Source of the DNA: an uncultured Collinsella sp.
GTDB lineage: Bacteria > Actinomycetota > Coriobacteriia > Coriobacteriales > Coriobacteriaceae
DNA: 26,288 nucleotides
NCBI GenBank assembly: GCA_900757505.1
Contig: CAAEOE010000038.1
Coordinates: 1-26,288 of the forward strand
Direction of reading: 5' to 3'
The position numbers and the translations under genes were made by a program. This document shows, one piece after another, positions 1 to 8,206 of the stretch. The notes beneath the pieces were generated by a model. That model was given only the letters and a program-made list of their open reading frames with translations, had not been told where the DNA came from and did not search any database. The stretch's first letter is position 1; every line of letters begins with the position of its first letter.

Positions 1-140
1 CGGATGCCCGCCAGCATGAGGGTGGACAGCGGGTAGTAGATCATGGGCTTGTCGTAGACCGGCAGCAGCTGCTTGGAGGTCACGAGCGTGAGCGGGTACA
101 GGCGCGTGCCGGACCCGCCGGCGAGGATGATGCCTTTCAA
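1..140 (-). CDS. rmlA: Glucose-1-phosphate thymidylyltransferase, N-terminal part (runs off the left edge)
   Basis: Makes dTDP-glucose from glucose 1-phosphate and dTTP, the first step to dTDP-L-rhamnose. Only the first 46 residues are inside the window. They contain the nucleotidyltransferase signature GIILAGGSGTRLYP followed by SKQLLPVYDKPMIYYPLS, which is diagnostic of RmlA. The start is a TTG at 138-140, preceded by GAGGAGA at a good distance, and the Lys-Gly-Ile-Ile that follows is the usual RmlA N-terminus. It is the last operon gene in view, 53 bp after the flippase. Its GC-rich codons contrast with the AT-rich genes just upstream, so it probably marks the far border of the exchangeable cassette. 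The other rml genes presumably follow outside the window (inference). Confidence 0.93.
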   Translation of the reverse strand, partial: MKGIILAGGSGTRLYPLTLVTSKQLLPVYDKPMIYYPLSTLMLAGI

Positions 141-193
141 AATTATCTATCTCCTCTATTCATTAACACTAAAAGGTCATAGTTTTATTCGGT

Positions 194-1609
194 CTATCGA
201 TGGCCGAAAACCGCCTTAAGACGTCTAAACGAGCTATGAACTACATCCCTATTGAGAATTAGGAAACAAGAGTAAAGAAGCAGGTATCCGAAAATCGCAA
301 TATGCACTGGAGCCCACAAGGTAAAAGAAATGAATACGAATGTTAAAACAACCTCCTGTAGGGGATTATGTGTCGGGAAGGCATGTAAGCACTTATTCAA
401 ATAACGCTCCGAACAGAATGACCTTAAAACAATGCACGCAACCGCGCCAATCAGAACCGCTTCGATTGACCCGAAGCAATAAACGCCTATCAATGAGAAA
501 ATGGCACTTCCCACAACCGTTGTCAGATTCACCGCAAGGAGAAGGTTCTCTTTGCGCAAGACCTTGAAATACGTTGTGCAGCAAATATCCATCTTGGTAT
601 TGAAAACGCAGATCGGCAAGAGAAGTGCGAAATAGCCCATACTCGCAGCGTATTGCGGAAGCCAGATAGAAAGGAGCATCACCATTGGGAAATAGAACAA
701 GTAGATTGCTGGGAAAAACACCTCCATCGCGTCTCTAATTCCCTGATAGAAAGAGCGCCTCTCATCTTCCGATCCCTGCCTTAACGCAGGAAAGAGAACC
801 ATACTTGCTTGAGAAACAAATGAAGTGAAAAAATTGACGATGGAAAGAGAAAAAGAAACGTTTCCGAAAGCCTCGATTCCCCAAGCACAATCAACCAAAG
901 CCCTAGCAATTCCTAAAATGAGTATGTTGGCAACGTTAGCCAGCATAAGACCAAAGCCGATTTTGATGCTCGAGGCAGCAAGCCTTATCGAATTCTTGAG
1001 ATCAAGTACTCCGGCTATAAAAAATTCTCTGCTATGCCAGCAACAGTACACTAATGCGCAAAACCGCGATAAACAGTAGAGAATGATGTAAGGTCTGAAA
1101 TCCGAAAGACGAAGGACGACAAAGATAATAAGCGGAACCAAGAAAACAAGTCGATCGAGCATGGTCGAAAACGAAAAGAGCCTAGTCTCATTCATAGCTT
1201 GAAAAACATAGCCAAGATATAGTTGAAGATTTGATATTACGGTATACAGTGAAAAGGCATAGATTACGAAAGCCCTCTCCTCTTCGGGCGTAATCATTAC
1301 AGATAATATGCAGAATGCGATTCCGACTAAAACTTGCAGCAACACTGCAACCCTAAACTGGGAATTGATGGCTACTTTATTAATTTCATTTCTCGTTTTT
1401 CCACCCTCAACTAGATAAACGCCGTCGTTCAGACCAAAGTGGAAAAACCCTGAATATCCAGCATAGAAAATAAACAGTTGCCAATATCCATAGCTTGTTA
1501 CCCCAAGAACTTTGGGGACGAGTAGAGACATAACAAAACTTACAACAAGAGAAATACCCTGTGCGGAAAAGGCAACGAGCGCATTCGTCACAAGCTTCTT
1601 ATAGTTCAT
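194..1609 (-). CDS. Wzx-like oligosaccharide flippase (MOP superfamily)
   Basis: Predicted polytopic membrane protein of 471 residues that would flip the undecaprenyl-linked repeat unit across the cytoplasmic membrane. The N-terminus NYKKLVTNALVAFSAQGISL runs into a first membrane helix, and the protein then shows about 12-14 hydrophobic segments with short charged loops. Length and layout are those of polysaccharide biosynthesis/flippase proteins. Sequence conservation in this family is low, so the call rests on topology, size and position beside the polymerase. Base composition is clearly AT-richer than the flanking rmlA and wecB, as is typical of serotype-specific flippases. It is separated from the polymerase gene by a very strong hairpin at 1635-1666. 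Substrate specificity cannot be told from sequence. Confidence 0.85.
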   Translation of the reverse strand: MNYKKLVTNALVAFSAQGISLVVSFVMSLLVPKVLGVTSYGYWQLFIFYAGYSGFFHFGLNDGVYLVEGGKTRNEINKVAINSQFRVAVLLQVLVGIAFCILSVMITPEEERAFVIYAFSLYTVISNLQLYLGYVFQAMNETRLFSFSTMLDRLVFLVPLIIFVVLRLSDFRPYIILYCLSRFCALVYCCWHSREFFIAGVLDLKNSIRLAASSIKIGFGLMLANVANILILGIARALVDCAWGIEAFGNVSFSLSIVNFFTSFVSQASMVLFPALRQGSEDERRSFYQGIRDAMEVFFPAIYLFYFPMVMLLSIWLPQYAASMGYFALLLPICVFNTKMDICCTTYFKVLRKENLLLAVNLTTVVGSAIFSLIGVYCFGSIEAVLIGAVACIVLRSFCSERYLNKCLHAFPTHNPLQEVVLTFVFISFTLWAPVHIAIFGYLLLYSCFLILNRDVVHSSFRRLKAVFGHR

Positions 1610-1634
1610 CCGTTAATAAAACCCCCAAAGAAAC

Positions 1635-1666
1635 CAGCTAGTAATGAGAGGTCTCATTACTAGCTG
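1635..1666 (-). terminator. Perfect 14-15 bp hairpin between polymerase and flippase genes; intra-operon terminator or processing site
   Basis: CAGCTAGTAATGAGA at 1635-1649 is followed after GG by its exact complement at 1652-1666. On the minus-strand transcript the hairpin begins 2 nt after the polymerase stop codon (1668-1670). It is followed by a mixed tract, GGTTTCTTTGGGGGTTTT. The U-run is interrupted, so this could be an inefficient intrinsic terminator, an mRNA stabiliser or a cleavage site. Because the operon encodes its own LoaP-type antiterminator, a partial terminator that is overridden is a reasonable inference. Confidence 0.6.
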
Positions 1667-1667
1667 C

Positions 1668-3020
1668 CTACATATCGCCTTTCAGGCCAGAACTTTCCTC
1701 GGTACGAGCAAATCTCATTAGAAAGAGCACCGAAACTGCCATGAAAATGACAGTTAAGAGAGATGTTGGATTCATGTATTGATGGAAAAGAAAGTCTGCA
1801 ATCGGAAGATATGCCACCGAAATGCCGACCCAAGAATAAATCAACAGCAGAATGATCCGCCAACGAACGGAAATCTTCACACCAGTGTTACGTAAAACAT
1901 TGTACATAGAACCAAATAACAAGCCCTGAAAGGCCAAAACAATGCACATCCCAATCGGACCGAAATCATGAAGGTAATAACGGAAAGCTGTGTAAAGGTT
2001 GCCAATGTTGACATTATTGACAAACCTGTACTCAAGCTGGAATGTGTAAGTCCAATCGGAAATTCCGAATGTCTTGCCTAAAAATAGCCAGATACCTTGA
2101 AACGTTTCAGAGCCGAACAAATCGGCTGGGGCAGTTGCTAACTCCGGCTTGGCAATAAATTGGTCAAGTCCGATTATCGACCCACCCAAATAAGTCATGA
2201 GAGAATCAAAGGGAGTCTTGACGGTCACCCTACCCACGGCGTCTGCGCCGAAAACAAAAATAGCGAGACCGAAAACCACAGCCGCAAGAATGAGCATCAC
2301 CGCACCGAAATTAATGCGTACCGCATTGACACTCACGCAATTTCGAAGAATCCAGAACATGATGACGCCGGCAAACAGCATAACGATAATCTGACCGCGA
2401 GAAGACTGCCCCAGCGAGGCTAAGCAATATATAACGGGTGGAACTAAATACGCCCATCGTTTCTCCTCGGAAACAAGAAGCTCGTTCACGAATGCGAACA
2501 CGTACACATAGCCAACAGCCATAAATAGACGGAAGCCATAGTTGATCGGCGTTGATATTCCAGAGCTGAAATTATCATCAAAAGAAGTATGCCATCTGTA
2601 CGCTTGCATGGTCTCCGACCAAGAACCCCTCATTCCGACGCTGTCAACGATGGCATGGATATAGAGGTAAGAAATAACGGCGCCGAAAAGACAAATGATA
2701 GCTGTTACATTATTTGGGACATCAATATGCAGGGACCATTTCTGCGACTGAGTATTTAAATTAACAGTTTTTCTTTGTCGATGGTCGCATGCCAATGTTG
2801 CCGGGCCTACGAAGCTTATAAGGCCAACGCAAACTGTAAGCACGGTCACAAGGTTAATCCCGGTGTTCCATGCCCAACAATCATAAATCGACGCACCAGT
2901 GCATAACAAAAAAGCGAAGCACGCTAGGGAAGAAGGGCATAATAAGTCGCCATCATTAAAATAATAGACGAAGAAAGTGACAATAGCGACAAGTAAGAAC
3001 AGAATAATAGACTCAGCCAT
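1668..3020 (-). CDS. Wzy-like polysaccharide repeat-unit polymerase
   Basis: Predicted 450-residue integral membrane protein that would join lipid-linked repeat units on the outer face of the membrane. It shows roughly 10-12 hydrophobic helices with a larger polar loop in the second half (around the segment with FGSETFQGIWLFLGK), which fits O-antigen polymerase-type proteins. A longer frame exists upstream, but the start was set at ATG 3018-3020 (MAESIILFLL). It falls just after the stop of the glycosyltransferase (3026-3028), and the upstream extension only re-reads the end of that gene. Its AT-rich composition matches the neighbouring cassette genes. Identification is by topology and context; no catalytic motif is conserved enough to see. 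Confidence 0.8.
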   Translation of the reverse strand: MAESIILFLLVAIVTFFVYYFNDGDLLCPSSLACFAFLLCTGASIYDCWAWNTGINLVTVLTVCVGLISFVGPATLACDHRQRKTVNLNTQSQKWSLHIDVPNNVTAIICLFGAVISYLYIHAIVDSVGMRGSWSETMQAYRWHTSFDDNFSSGISTPINYGFRLFMAVGYVYVFAFVNELLVSEEKRWAYLVPPVIYCLASLGQSSRGQIIVMLFAGVIMFWILRNCVSVNAVRINFGAVMLILAAVVFGLAIFVFGADAVGRVTVKTPFDSLMTYLGGSIIGLDQFIAKPELATAPADLFGSETFQGIWLFLGKTFGISDWTYTFQLEYRFVNNVNIGNLYTAFRYYLHDFGPIGMCIVLAFQGLLFGSMYNVLRNTGVKISVRWRIILLLIYSWVGISVAYLPIADFLFHQYMNPTSLLTVIFMAVSVLFLMRFARTEESSGLKGDM

Positions 3021-3025
3021 ATTAC

Positions 3026-3991
3026 CTACAGTCTGTTCAAAACGGCTTTTATTGCAAAGGCGCGAGCCATACTTCGCGTTGGGAAGGGGCAATGGAGAAG
3101 CTTCATCCCGATTTTTATGCGCAAATACAACGACGTTGGCATCTTCGCATACATCCTAACAAGATTGGTTTCGTCTCGTCCCATGACATTCTCGTATCCA
3201 TCTAGTAGATAAGCCGCAACCAGAGTTTGGCAATGTGTGCTCTTCTTGATGATGCGCTTCCAACGTGTCGCGACAGACTTAAATGACTCCGTTGACTCTA
3301 AATTTCGCTGGCCAACTTGATTGTCTCCAGAAATTCGTCTTTTGATATAAGCATCGCCCAAATCCGCTACAACAGCACCAGAAACCATGGCAATCAAATG
3401 AATCCAGCTATCATGGATTCTTGGATATGTACGAGGCTCATAAGTGAGAATCTGCTCCCTAAGTTGGGAGTTAAACACCATAGTGCAGCCGGACGCCCAA
3501 TTAACAGTTAAAGCAGCAATTAACCATTGGCTGCATCCAATCCAGGAAGAGTACTCCCTTGAGCCACCGCTAAGGTCGCAATTGACATTCTCGATATCCG
3601 AATAGTAAAGCGCAGGCTCGTCATGAACCTGCGCTTCAATCTGACGAATAGCATGTATCAACTTTTCCGGGAGCCAGACGTCATCTTGATCTGAAAAGGC
3701 ATAATAATTGAAGCCAAGCGCATTATCGTCGTAGACCATATCCATGAAGTTTTTAGCCAAGCCTTTATTTACCTTGTTAACTTCAAACAGAACATTGTCG
3801 TACTTCGAAGCATACGATTCACATATAGAAGGAGTTGAGTCATTTGATCCGTCATCGCAGATACGAAGAGTCACATCTACGCCCTTCTGTGAGAGGATAC
3901 TATCTATCTGCTCAGTTATGAACTTTTCACCGTTGTAACTGGCCATCATAACCAGTACGGAGGGTTTGCCGTCTTTGCACGTATCACTCAT
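3026..3991 (-). CDS. Family 2 glycosyltransferase, possibly a rhamnosyltransferase
   Basis: A 321-residue cytoplasmic or membrane-associated GT-A glycosyltransferase. The N-terminus has the GT2 nucleotide-binding pattern VLVMMASYNGEKFITEQIDS, then RICDDGSNDST, and a DxD-type metal motif in FSDQDDVWLPEKL. The FSDQDD form is common in putative rhamnosyltransferases, and rmlA lies in the same operon, so dTDP-rhamnose is a plausible donor (inference). The start is ATG 3989-3991, which overlaps the stop of the upstream epimerase by 8 bp (ATGAGTGA) and indicates translational coupling. A longer frame upstream re-reads the epimerase and was rejected. The acceptor is unknown. Confidence 0.88.
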   Translation of the reverse strand: MSDTCKDGKPSVLVMMASYNGEKFITEQIDSILSQKGVDVTLRICDDGSNDSTPSICESYASKYDNVLFEVNKVNKGLAKNFMDMVYDDNALGFNYYAFSDQDDVWLPEKLIHAIRQIEAQVHDEPALYYSDIENVNCDLSGGSREYSSWIGCSQWLIAALTVNWASGCTMVFNSQLREQILTYEPRTYPRIHDSWIHLIAMVSGAVVADLGDAYIKRRISGDNQVGQRNLESTESFKSVATRWKRIIKKSTHCQTLVAAYLLDGYENVMGRDETNLVRMYAKMPTSLYLRIKIGMKLLHCPFPTRSMARAFAIKAVLNRL

Positions 3992-5021
3992 GTTCAGCCC
4001 ATCCCGCGAGCATGGCAGAATACATCTCGTGAAGAGCCTGAGTTGGCTGCCAGCCAAGACCCATGAGCTTGGAGCAATCAAGATCAAGGACCGCTCCAGG
4101 CCTGAATGTCTTTGCCCTCTCGGCATCTTGCCCGAACACAACAGAGCTCTTGCCCAATCCAAAATTTTCAACTACCATCTGCGCCATCTCTAGGATGCTA
4201 CAGAACGTAGCCGGATTTGCAGCGTTGTAGGCCTCTCCGCTATTTCCATGGACGAGCAGGAATAAGATGGCGGTCACAGCATCGTCAACTGAAAGATAGG
4301 AGTTCCGCTTCGATCCATCAGAGAGCAAAACGATATCCTGGCCTGAAACGACACTCCGGCCGAACTCAGCGAACACCCGGCCGTCATCTCGAGGAACACC
4401 CACGCCAAAAGTCTGTGCAAGGCGCACTACACTAATCGGAACTCCCAGCTCAGAAGAAGCTGAAGCGAACAAGCATTCCGAAAGGCGCTTGGCCTCTGGA
4501 TAGCTCGAGCGGGGATTCATCGTGTCCAAAGCCCCATTCATCCGCTCGTTAACGCGGCCCTCAACCGATCCGTATACCTCCATAGTCGAAAGACAGACAC
4601 ATTGGCGGAAGGAAGAGGTCGAAAGCAGATCTATGACTGCATGGGCGGAATCCACTATGTTGGAGATAACCTCAATCGGACTGTGGAGGAAAGCCGTGCT
4701 CGAAGTTGGACAAGCCGCGTGAACGAAATAATCGCCCTTGGCTGCATCAGAAAAAGAATCACCGATTTTCCAAGGGAGATAATCGATCGAGTCCGAACGA
4801 CCAAACATCATCTCCGCTTTATTCACGTTTCTTACGGGAAGAATCAGTTTAATTGATCCGTGGAAATTGTTTGTCCGTTCAATAAGGGTCCTCACGACTT
4901 GTGAGCCAATCAGCCCCGTCGCTCCTGTAATGACTACAGTCGACCCATCTATCTCACCCCAGGGCATCGCCTTATTTGCTGCGATATCACGCGCCGTGCG
5001 CTGCGCCTCGCTCATCGCCAT
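3984..5021 (-). CDS. Extended SDR: NAD-dependent nucleotide-sugar epimerase/dehydratase
   Basis: A 345-residue Rossmann-fold enzyme. It has the extended-SDR cofactor motif GATGLIG at about residues 33-39, an active-site Ser/Thr in CLSTMEVYG (about 143-151) and the catalytic YPEAK (Tyr174, Lys178). The C-terminal half has the sugar-binding pattern LLSDGSKRNSYLSVDDA. It is similar in style to UDP-glucuronate decarboxylase or sugar 4-epimerase enzymes, but its substrate cannot be read from sequence. It overlaps the cytidylyltransferase gene by about 10 bp; ATG at 5013-5015 is an alternative start. The neighbourhood suggests it modifies, or reduces the precursor of, the CDP-linked compound made by that enzyme (inference). 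Composition is intermediate to AT-rich. Confidence 0.85.
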   Translation of the reverse strand: MAMSEAQRTARDIAANKAMPWGEIDGSTVVITGATGLIGSQVVRTLIERTNNFHGSIKLILPVRNVNKAEMMFGRSDSIDYLPWKIGDSFSDAAKGDYFVHAACPTSSTAFLHSPIEVISNIVDSAHAVIDLLSTSSFRQCVCLSTMEVYGSVEGRVNERMNGALDTMNPRSSYPEAKRLSECLFASASSELGVPISVVRLAQTFGVGVPRDDGRVFAEFGRSVVSGQDIVLLSDGSKRNSYLSVDDAVTAILFLLVHGNSGEAYNAANPATFCSILEMAQMVVENFGLGKSSVVFGQDAERAKTFRPGAVLDLDCSKLMGLGWQPTQALHEMYSAMLAGWAEHE

Positions 5022-5737
5022 ATCTGCTCGTACTCCTTTAGATCCACGAAGCCCTTGAACGTCAGAAAGTCCCGCGGCGTCGTAATTTTTATGTTCTCTT
5101 CGGGCCCATCGACTACAAAAACCTCGTAACCGTATTCACTCATCATGGAAATTGAGTCTATGAAATCATGTCGGCCTTCATCAAGCGCCCTCATGTGAGC
5201 GTTGTAAAGCTCATTGAAGTTGAATCCTTGCGGCGCCCTCGCCAATCGACATTTCGACCTTTCGGTAACGGCCACAACTCTCCCCCCATCAACGGTTACG
5301 ATCGTTTCAGTAGCGGGAGCGACCGTGGCGGTGGGGCCGTAATTTCTCGCAGAATTCGCACAAGCGGTAATAGTTTCGCAATCGATAAGAGGTCTTACGC
5401 CATCGTGAACGAGAACAACAGTATCTTTAGCGACAAGTTCATTCCTCTCAATGTAAGAAAGCCCGTTGAAGATAGACTCCTGCCCTGTAGCTCCTCCGGC
5501 AATCGTTGCGAGTACCTTGTGGTAATTCTTTTGCGCCAAAAGCTGCCTGAGATAGTCGAGCCAACTCTCGACACAGACAACAACAATCCCGTCCACGCAA
5601 GTAGTCGCCTCAAACTTATCAATTACGTGACAGATTATCGCTTCCCCTCCGAGTTCGAGGAACTGTTTTGGCTTATCAGCGCCGCTCATGCGCGATCCAA
5701 TACCGCCTGCGAAAATTACAGCATACGTTTTACTCAT
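5012..5737 (-). CDS. TarI/IspD-family cytidylyltransferase making a CDP-polyol or CDP-sugar
   Basis: A 241-residue cytidylyltransferase. The CTP-binding loop AVIFAGGIGSRM sits at residues 6-17 and is followed by KPKQFLELGG. VLVHDGVRPLI and the C-terminal ENIKITTPRD are the family's other landmarks. The PKQFLEL form and the setting beside LicD point to the TarI/Bcs1 branch, which makes CDP-ribitol and similar compounds, rather than to IspD of isoprenoid synthesis. The start is ATG 5735-5737, overlapping the licD stop by 8 bp; the longer upstream frame repeats the Asp-rich end of LicD. The product (CDP-ribitol, CDP-glycerol or another) is not determinable. No TarJ-type dehydrogenase is visible, but an SDR follows directly. 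Confidence 0.87.
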   Translation of the reverse strand: MSKTYAVIFAGGIGSRMSGADKPKQFLELGGEAIICHVIDKFEATTCVDGIVVVCVESWLDYLRQLLAQKNYHKVLATIAGGATGQESIFNGLSYIERNELVAKDTVVLVHDGVRPLIDCETITACANSARNYGPTATVAPATETIVTVDGGRVVAVTERSKCRLARAPQGFNFNELYNAHMRALDEGRHDFIDSISMMSEYGYEVFVVDGPEENIKITTPRDFLTFKGFVDLKEYEQIWR

Positions 5738-6644
5738 TATCATCATCATCGCCAAAGTCAAGCTCAAGGAGGCAATGAACCTCACGCTTATCCACAGGCG
5801 GCACTTCTTTCCAATCCCCGTACAATCTGGTCAAATATCCATCATAATCACGGGGAACAGGCCAAGAATGATCGCCGAAAGGAAGATATTTGGGTGGAAA
5901 ATATGAATCTCGGCGAATCAACTCACCAAAATAGTACTTACCACCCGAAGGAATCGTCAGGAATCTAGAGGCTTCGTTCCTACACAGACCGTTTATCCTA
6001 TAAGAACGAATCGCCCAAGAATGAGCACTAGAAAACGAGAAGACTCTTCCAACGCGAAAACGCTTACGGTATCCCGCCATTGCTTCGGCATTTTCGCCAA
6101 ACACTGTTTCGATGTAAGCTCGCTGCTCATAGAGACGCACACAGGATGCGACATAACGCAAACCTTGGCACAAAACGCCATGGCAGAGTCTTATGACGGC
6201 ATTATTGGGAGCATTCTCAAGTAAAAAAATGTCAACAAACAAACCATTTGGCTCGTTTGGCGCATGTGCAATTTCACGAAGTTTCGTACCACGTTTATAT
6301 ATTCGGATTGCATTGATAACCGCACCATTAAAAGATTCAGGCGCATAAACAAAATATTTGTCCTTGAATCTCTCCTGAAAAACAGGAGCGAAAACCTCCC
6401 AATCCTTGCGCGTCATATTTAGATCAATGTCGTCGTCCCAAGGAATAAAACCACTGTGCCTCGCAGCCCCTAGAACTGAACCACCGCCCAAAGTGATTGA
6501 AATACCCATTTCATCCGAAATGGAGATGACATCGTCAGCGATATTGGTCATCTCTTTATGCAGGCGATGCAGCTCTTCATCTGTAACCTCGTGTAAAGGA
6601 ATTGAGGATTGCCCTGAACGCTTTATAAAATCATTTAATCTCAT
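5730..6644 (-). CDS. licD: LicD family phosphotransferase
   Basis: A 304-residue LicD-domain protein. The family transfers phosphocholine or another phosphate-linked alcohol from a CDP-activated donor onto glycans. The signature GGSVLGAARHSGFIPW with the metal-binding DDDIDL that follows sits at about residues 53-75 and is intact. A second conserved zone lies at about 130-145 (NGLFVDIFLLE), and the C-terminus holds PFGDHSWPVPRDYDGYLTRL. It ends in an Asp-rich stretch that overlaps the cytidylyltransferase start, so the two are probably translationally coupled. That pairing suggests the transferred group is the CDP-linked product of the next gene rather than choline (inference). No licA, licB or licC choline genes are in the window. 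Confidence 0.92.
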   Translation of the reverse strand: MRLNDFIKRSGQSSIPLHEVTDEELHRLHKEMTNIADDVISISDEMGISITLGGGSVLGAARHSGFIPWDDDIDLNMTRKDWEVFAPVFQERFKDKYFVYAPESFNGAVINAIRIYKRGTKLREIAHAPNEPNGLFVDIFLLENAPNNAVIRLCHGVLCQGLRYVASCVRLYEQRAYIETVFGENAEAMAGYRKRFRVGRVFSFSSAHSWAIRSYRINGLCRNEASRFLTIPSGGKYYFGELIRRDSYFPPKYLPFGDHSWPVPRDYDGYLTRLYGDWKEVPPVDKREVHCLLELDFGDDDDNE

Positions 6645-6671
6645 TCCACAAACCCTAACGTATAGGAAACT

Positions 6672-7101
6672 CTAACTGACCTTTGGCAAAAGCACTTTCG
6701 CAGGCACACCGACGGCTGTAGCACCTCCGGGAACGTCGCAAAGAACAACGGCGCCTGCGCCAATCCTTGCCCCTTTATGGACGTTAATGTTGCCGAGCAG
6801 CACTGCGTTGGCGCCAATCAAGACATCGTCCTCAATAATGGGAGCCCCCCCCCTCGAGAGCTCCGACGGTGACATGCTGATAGAGCATGCAGTTCTTTCC
6901 AATCACGGCTTTCTCGGAGATGACACATCCCACACCGTTGTGCTGGAACAAGCAGCCTTCACCTATCTCGGCATGGCTTCCGATATGGCATGCAAAGAGA
7001 AGCTGCGACAGATGCCTGAAAACTCCAGCCAACGGACGAACAAACTTTGGCCCTTTGGTGCAGGCGTGAGCAGCTTTGTATAGTTTGAAGCATTCATTCA
7101 T
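6672..7101 (-). pseudogene. Serine acetyltransferase-like hexapeptide O-acetyltransferase, frameshifted at a poly-G run
   Basis: Two overlapping frames together make one complete small left-handed beta-helix acetyltransferase of about 142 residues. The first frame (7101 down to 6832) gives IGSHAEIGEGCLFQHNGVGCV and CMLYQHVTVGALEGG, then stops after GSHY. The second (starting near 6860) gives APIIEDDVLIGANAVLLGN and GVPAKVLLPKVS. In the coding strand the break falls exactly in nine consecutive G (6845-6853). With eight G the frame reads GALEGGAPIIED without interruption. The short form resembles serine acetyltransferase homologues in capsule loci that O-acetylate sugars. SD GAGG precedes ATG 7099-7101, 5 bp after wecB. 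It may be a true mutation, a phase-variable OFF state or a sequencing error. Confidence 0.85.
6845..6853. repeat. Nine-base C/G homopolymer at the frameshift point
   Basis: Nine consecutive C on the plus strand (nine G in the coding strand) sit inside the acetyltransferase coding region. It is a typical substrate for slipped-strand mispairing. A tract of 8 (or 5, or 11) restores the full reading frame, while 9 gives early termination. Confidence 0.95.
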
Positions 7102-7105
7102 GCTG

Positions 7106-8206
7106 TTATCCTCTCAGCACGTCCGCAATTCGCTCGCTAGCATGTCCGTCACCGTAAGGATTCGACGCATGGCTCATGGCCTCGTACTCGGCCTGATCGG
7201 AGAGAAGGCGACTGAACTCGCGGTAGATGACGTCCTCCTCGGTGCCGACGAGCTTTAACGTGCCGGCCGCAACGCCCTCGGGTCGCTCGGTGGTGTCGCG
7301 CATGACGAGCACCGGCTTGCCCAGGCTCGGGGCCTCCTCCTGGATGCCGCCCGAGTCGGTGAGGATGAGGTGGCTCGCGGCCATGAAGTTGTGGAAGTCG
7401 AGAACCTCGAGCGGGTCGATGATGTGCAGGCGGTCGAAACCATCGAGCTCCTCGTGGGCCGCCTTGCGGACGAGCGGGTTCATGTGGATAGGGTAGATAG
7501 CCTTAGTATCGGGGTGTTCCTCCATCACGCGGCGGATGGCGCGGAACATGCGGTGCATGGGCTCGCCCAGGTTCTCGCGGCGGTGCGCCGTGATGAGGAT
7601 GAGGCGGGAGCCCTCCGCCCACTCGAGCTCGGGGTGGGAGTAACCCTCGCGCACGGTGGTGCGCAGAGCGTCGATGCCGGTGTTTCCGGTGACCCAGATC
7701 TTCGACTCCGGCTTGCCCTCGCCGAGCAGGTTCTGCTTGCTCGCCTCCGTGGGGGCGAAGTAGTACTCGCTCACGATGTCGACGGCCTGGCGGTTGAACT
7801 CCTCCGGCCAGGGGCTGTAGATGTCGTGCGTGCGCAGGCCAGCCTCGACGTGGCCCACGGGGATCTGCAGGTAGAAGCAGGCAAGCGCCGCGGCGAAGCT
7901 GGTCGTTGTGTCGCCGTGGACCAGGACGACGTCGGGCTTCTCGTCCTCGAGGACCGCCTTGAGCTTGAGCAGTACGTCGCACGTCACGTCGAACAGCGTC
8001 TGGCCCGGCTTCATGATCGCCAGGTCGTGGTCGGGAGCCACACCGAAGACGTGCAGCACCTGGTCGAGCATCTCGCGGTGCTGGCCGGTCACGGTGACGA
8101 CTGTCTCAAACTCATCCGTGCGTGCCCTCAGCTCGTTGACGAGCGGGCACATCTTGATCGCCTCCGGGCGGGTTCCGAAGACGAGCATTACTTTCTTCTT
8201 AGACAT
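7106..8206 (-). CDS. wecB: UDP-N-acetylglucosamine 2-epimerase (non-hydrolysing)
   Basis: Interconverts UDP-GlcNAc and UDP-ManNAc in the cytoplasm. The 366 residues match the family length. The N-terminal VMLVFGTRPEAIKMCPLV, LVHGDTTTSFAAAL, HVEAGLRT, TAHRRENLGEPM and LTDSGGIQEEAPSLGKPVLVMRDTTERPEGV segments are all present and intact. It overlaps the upstream glycosyltransferase gene by 8 bp and precedes the acetyltransferase by 5 bp, so it is firmly within the operon. Its GC content is high through most of its length, and the switch to AT-rich sequence begins near its 3' end. The product, UDP-ManNAc, is the donor used by the WecG/TagA-type enzyme encoded immediately upstream. The Gram-positive equivalent name is mnaA. 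Confidence 0.96.
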   Translation of the reverse strand: MSKKKVMLVFGTRPEAIKMCPLVNELRARTDEFETVVTVTGQHREMLDQVLHVFGVAPDHDLAIMKPGQTLFDVTCDVLLKLKAVLEDEKPDVVLVHGDTTTSFAAALACFYLQIPVGHVEAGLRTHDIYSPWPEEFNRQAVDIVSEYYFAPTEASKQNLLGEGKPESKIWVTGNTGIDALRTTVREGYSHPELEWAEGSRLILITAHRRENLGEPMHRMFRAIRRVMEEHPDTKAIYPIHMNPLVRKAAHEELDGFDRLHIIDPLEVLDFHNFMAASHLILTDSGGIQEEAPSLGKPVLVMRDTTERPEGVAAGTLKLVGTEEDVIYREFSRLLSDQAEYEAMSHASNPYGDGHASERIADVLRG

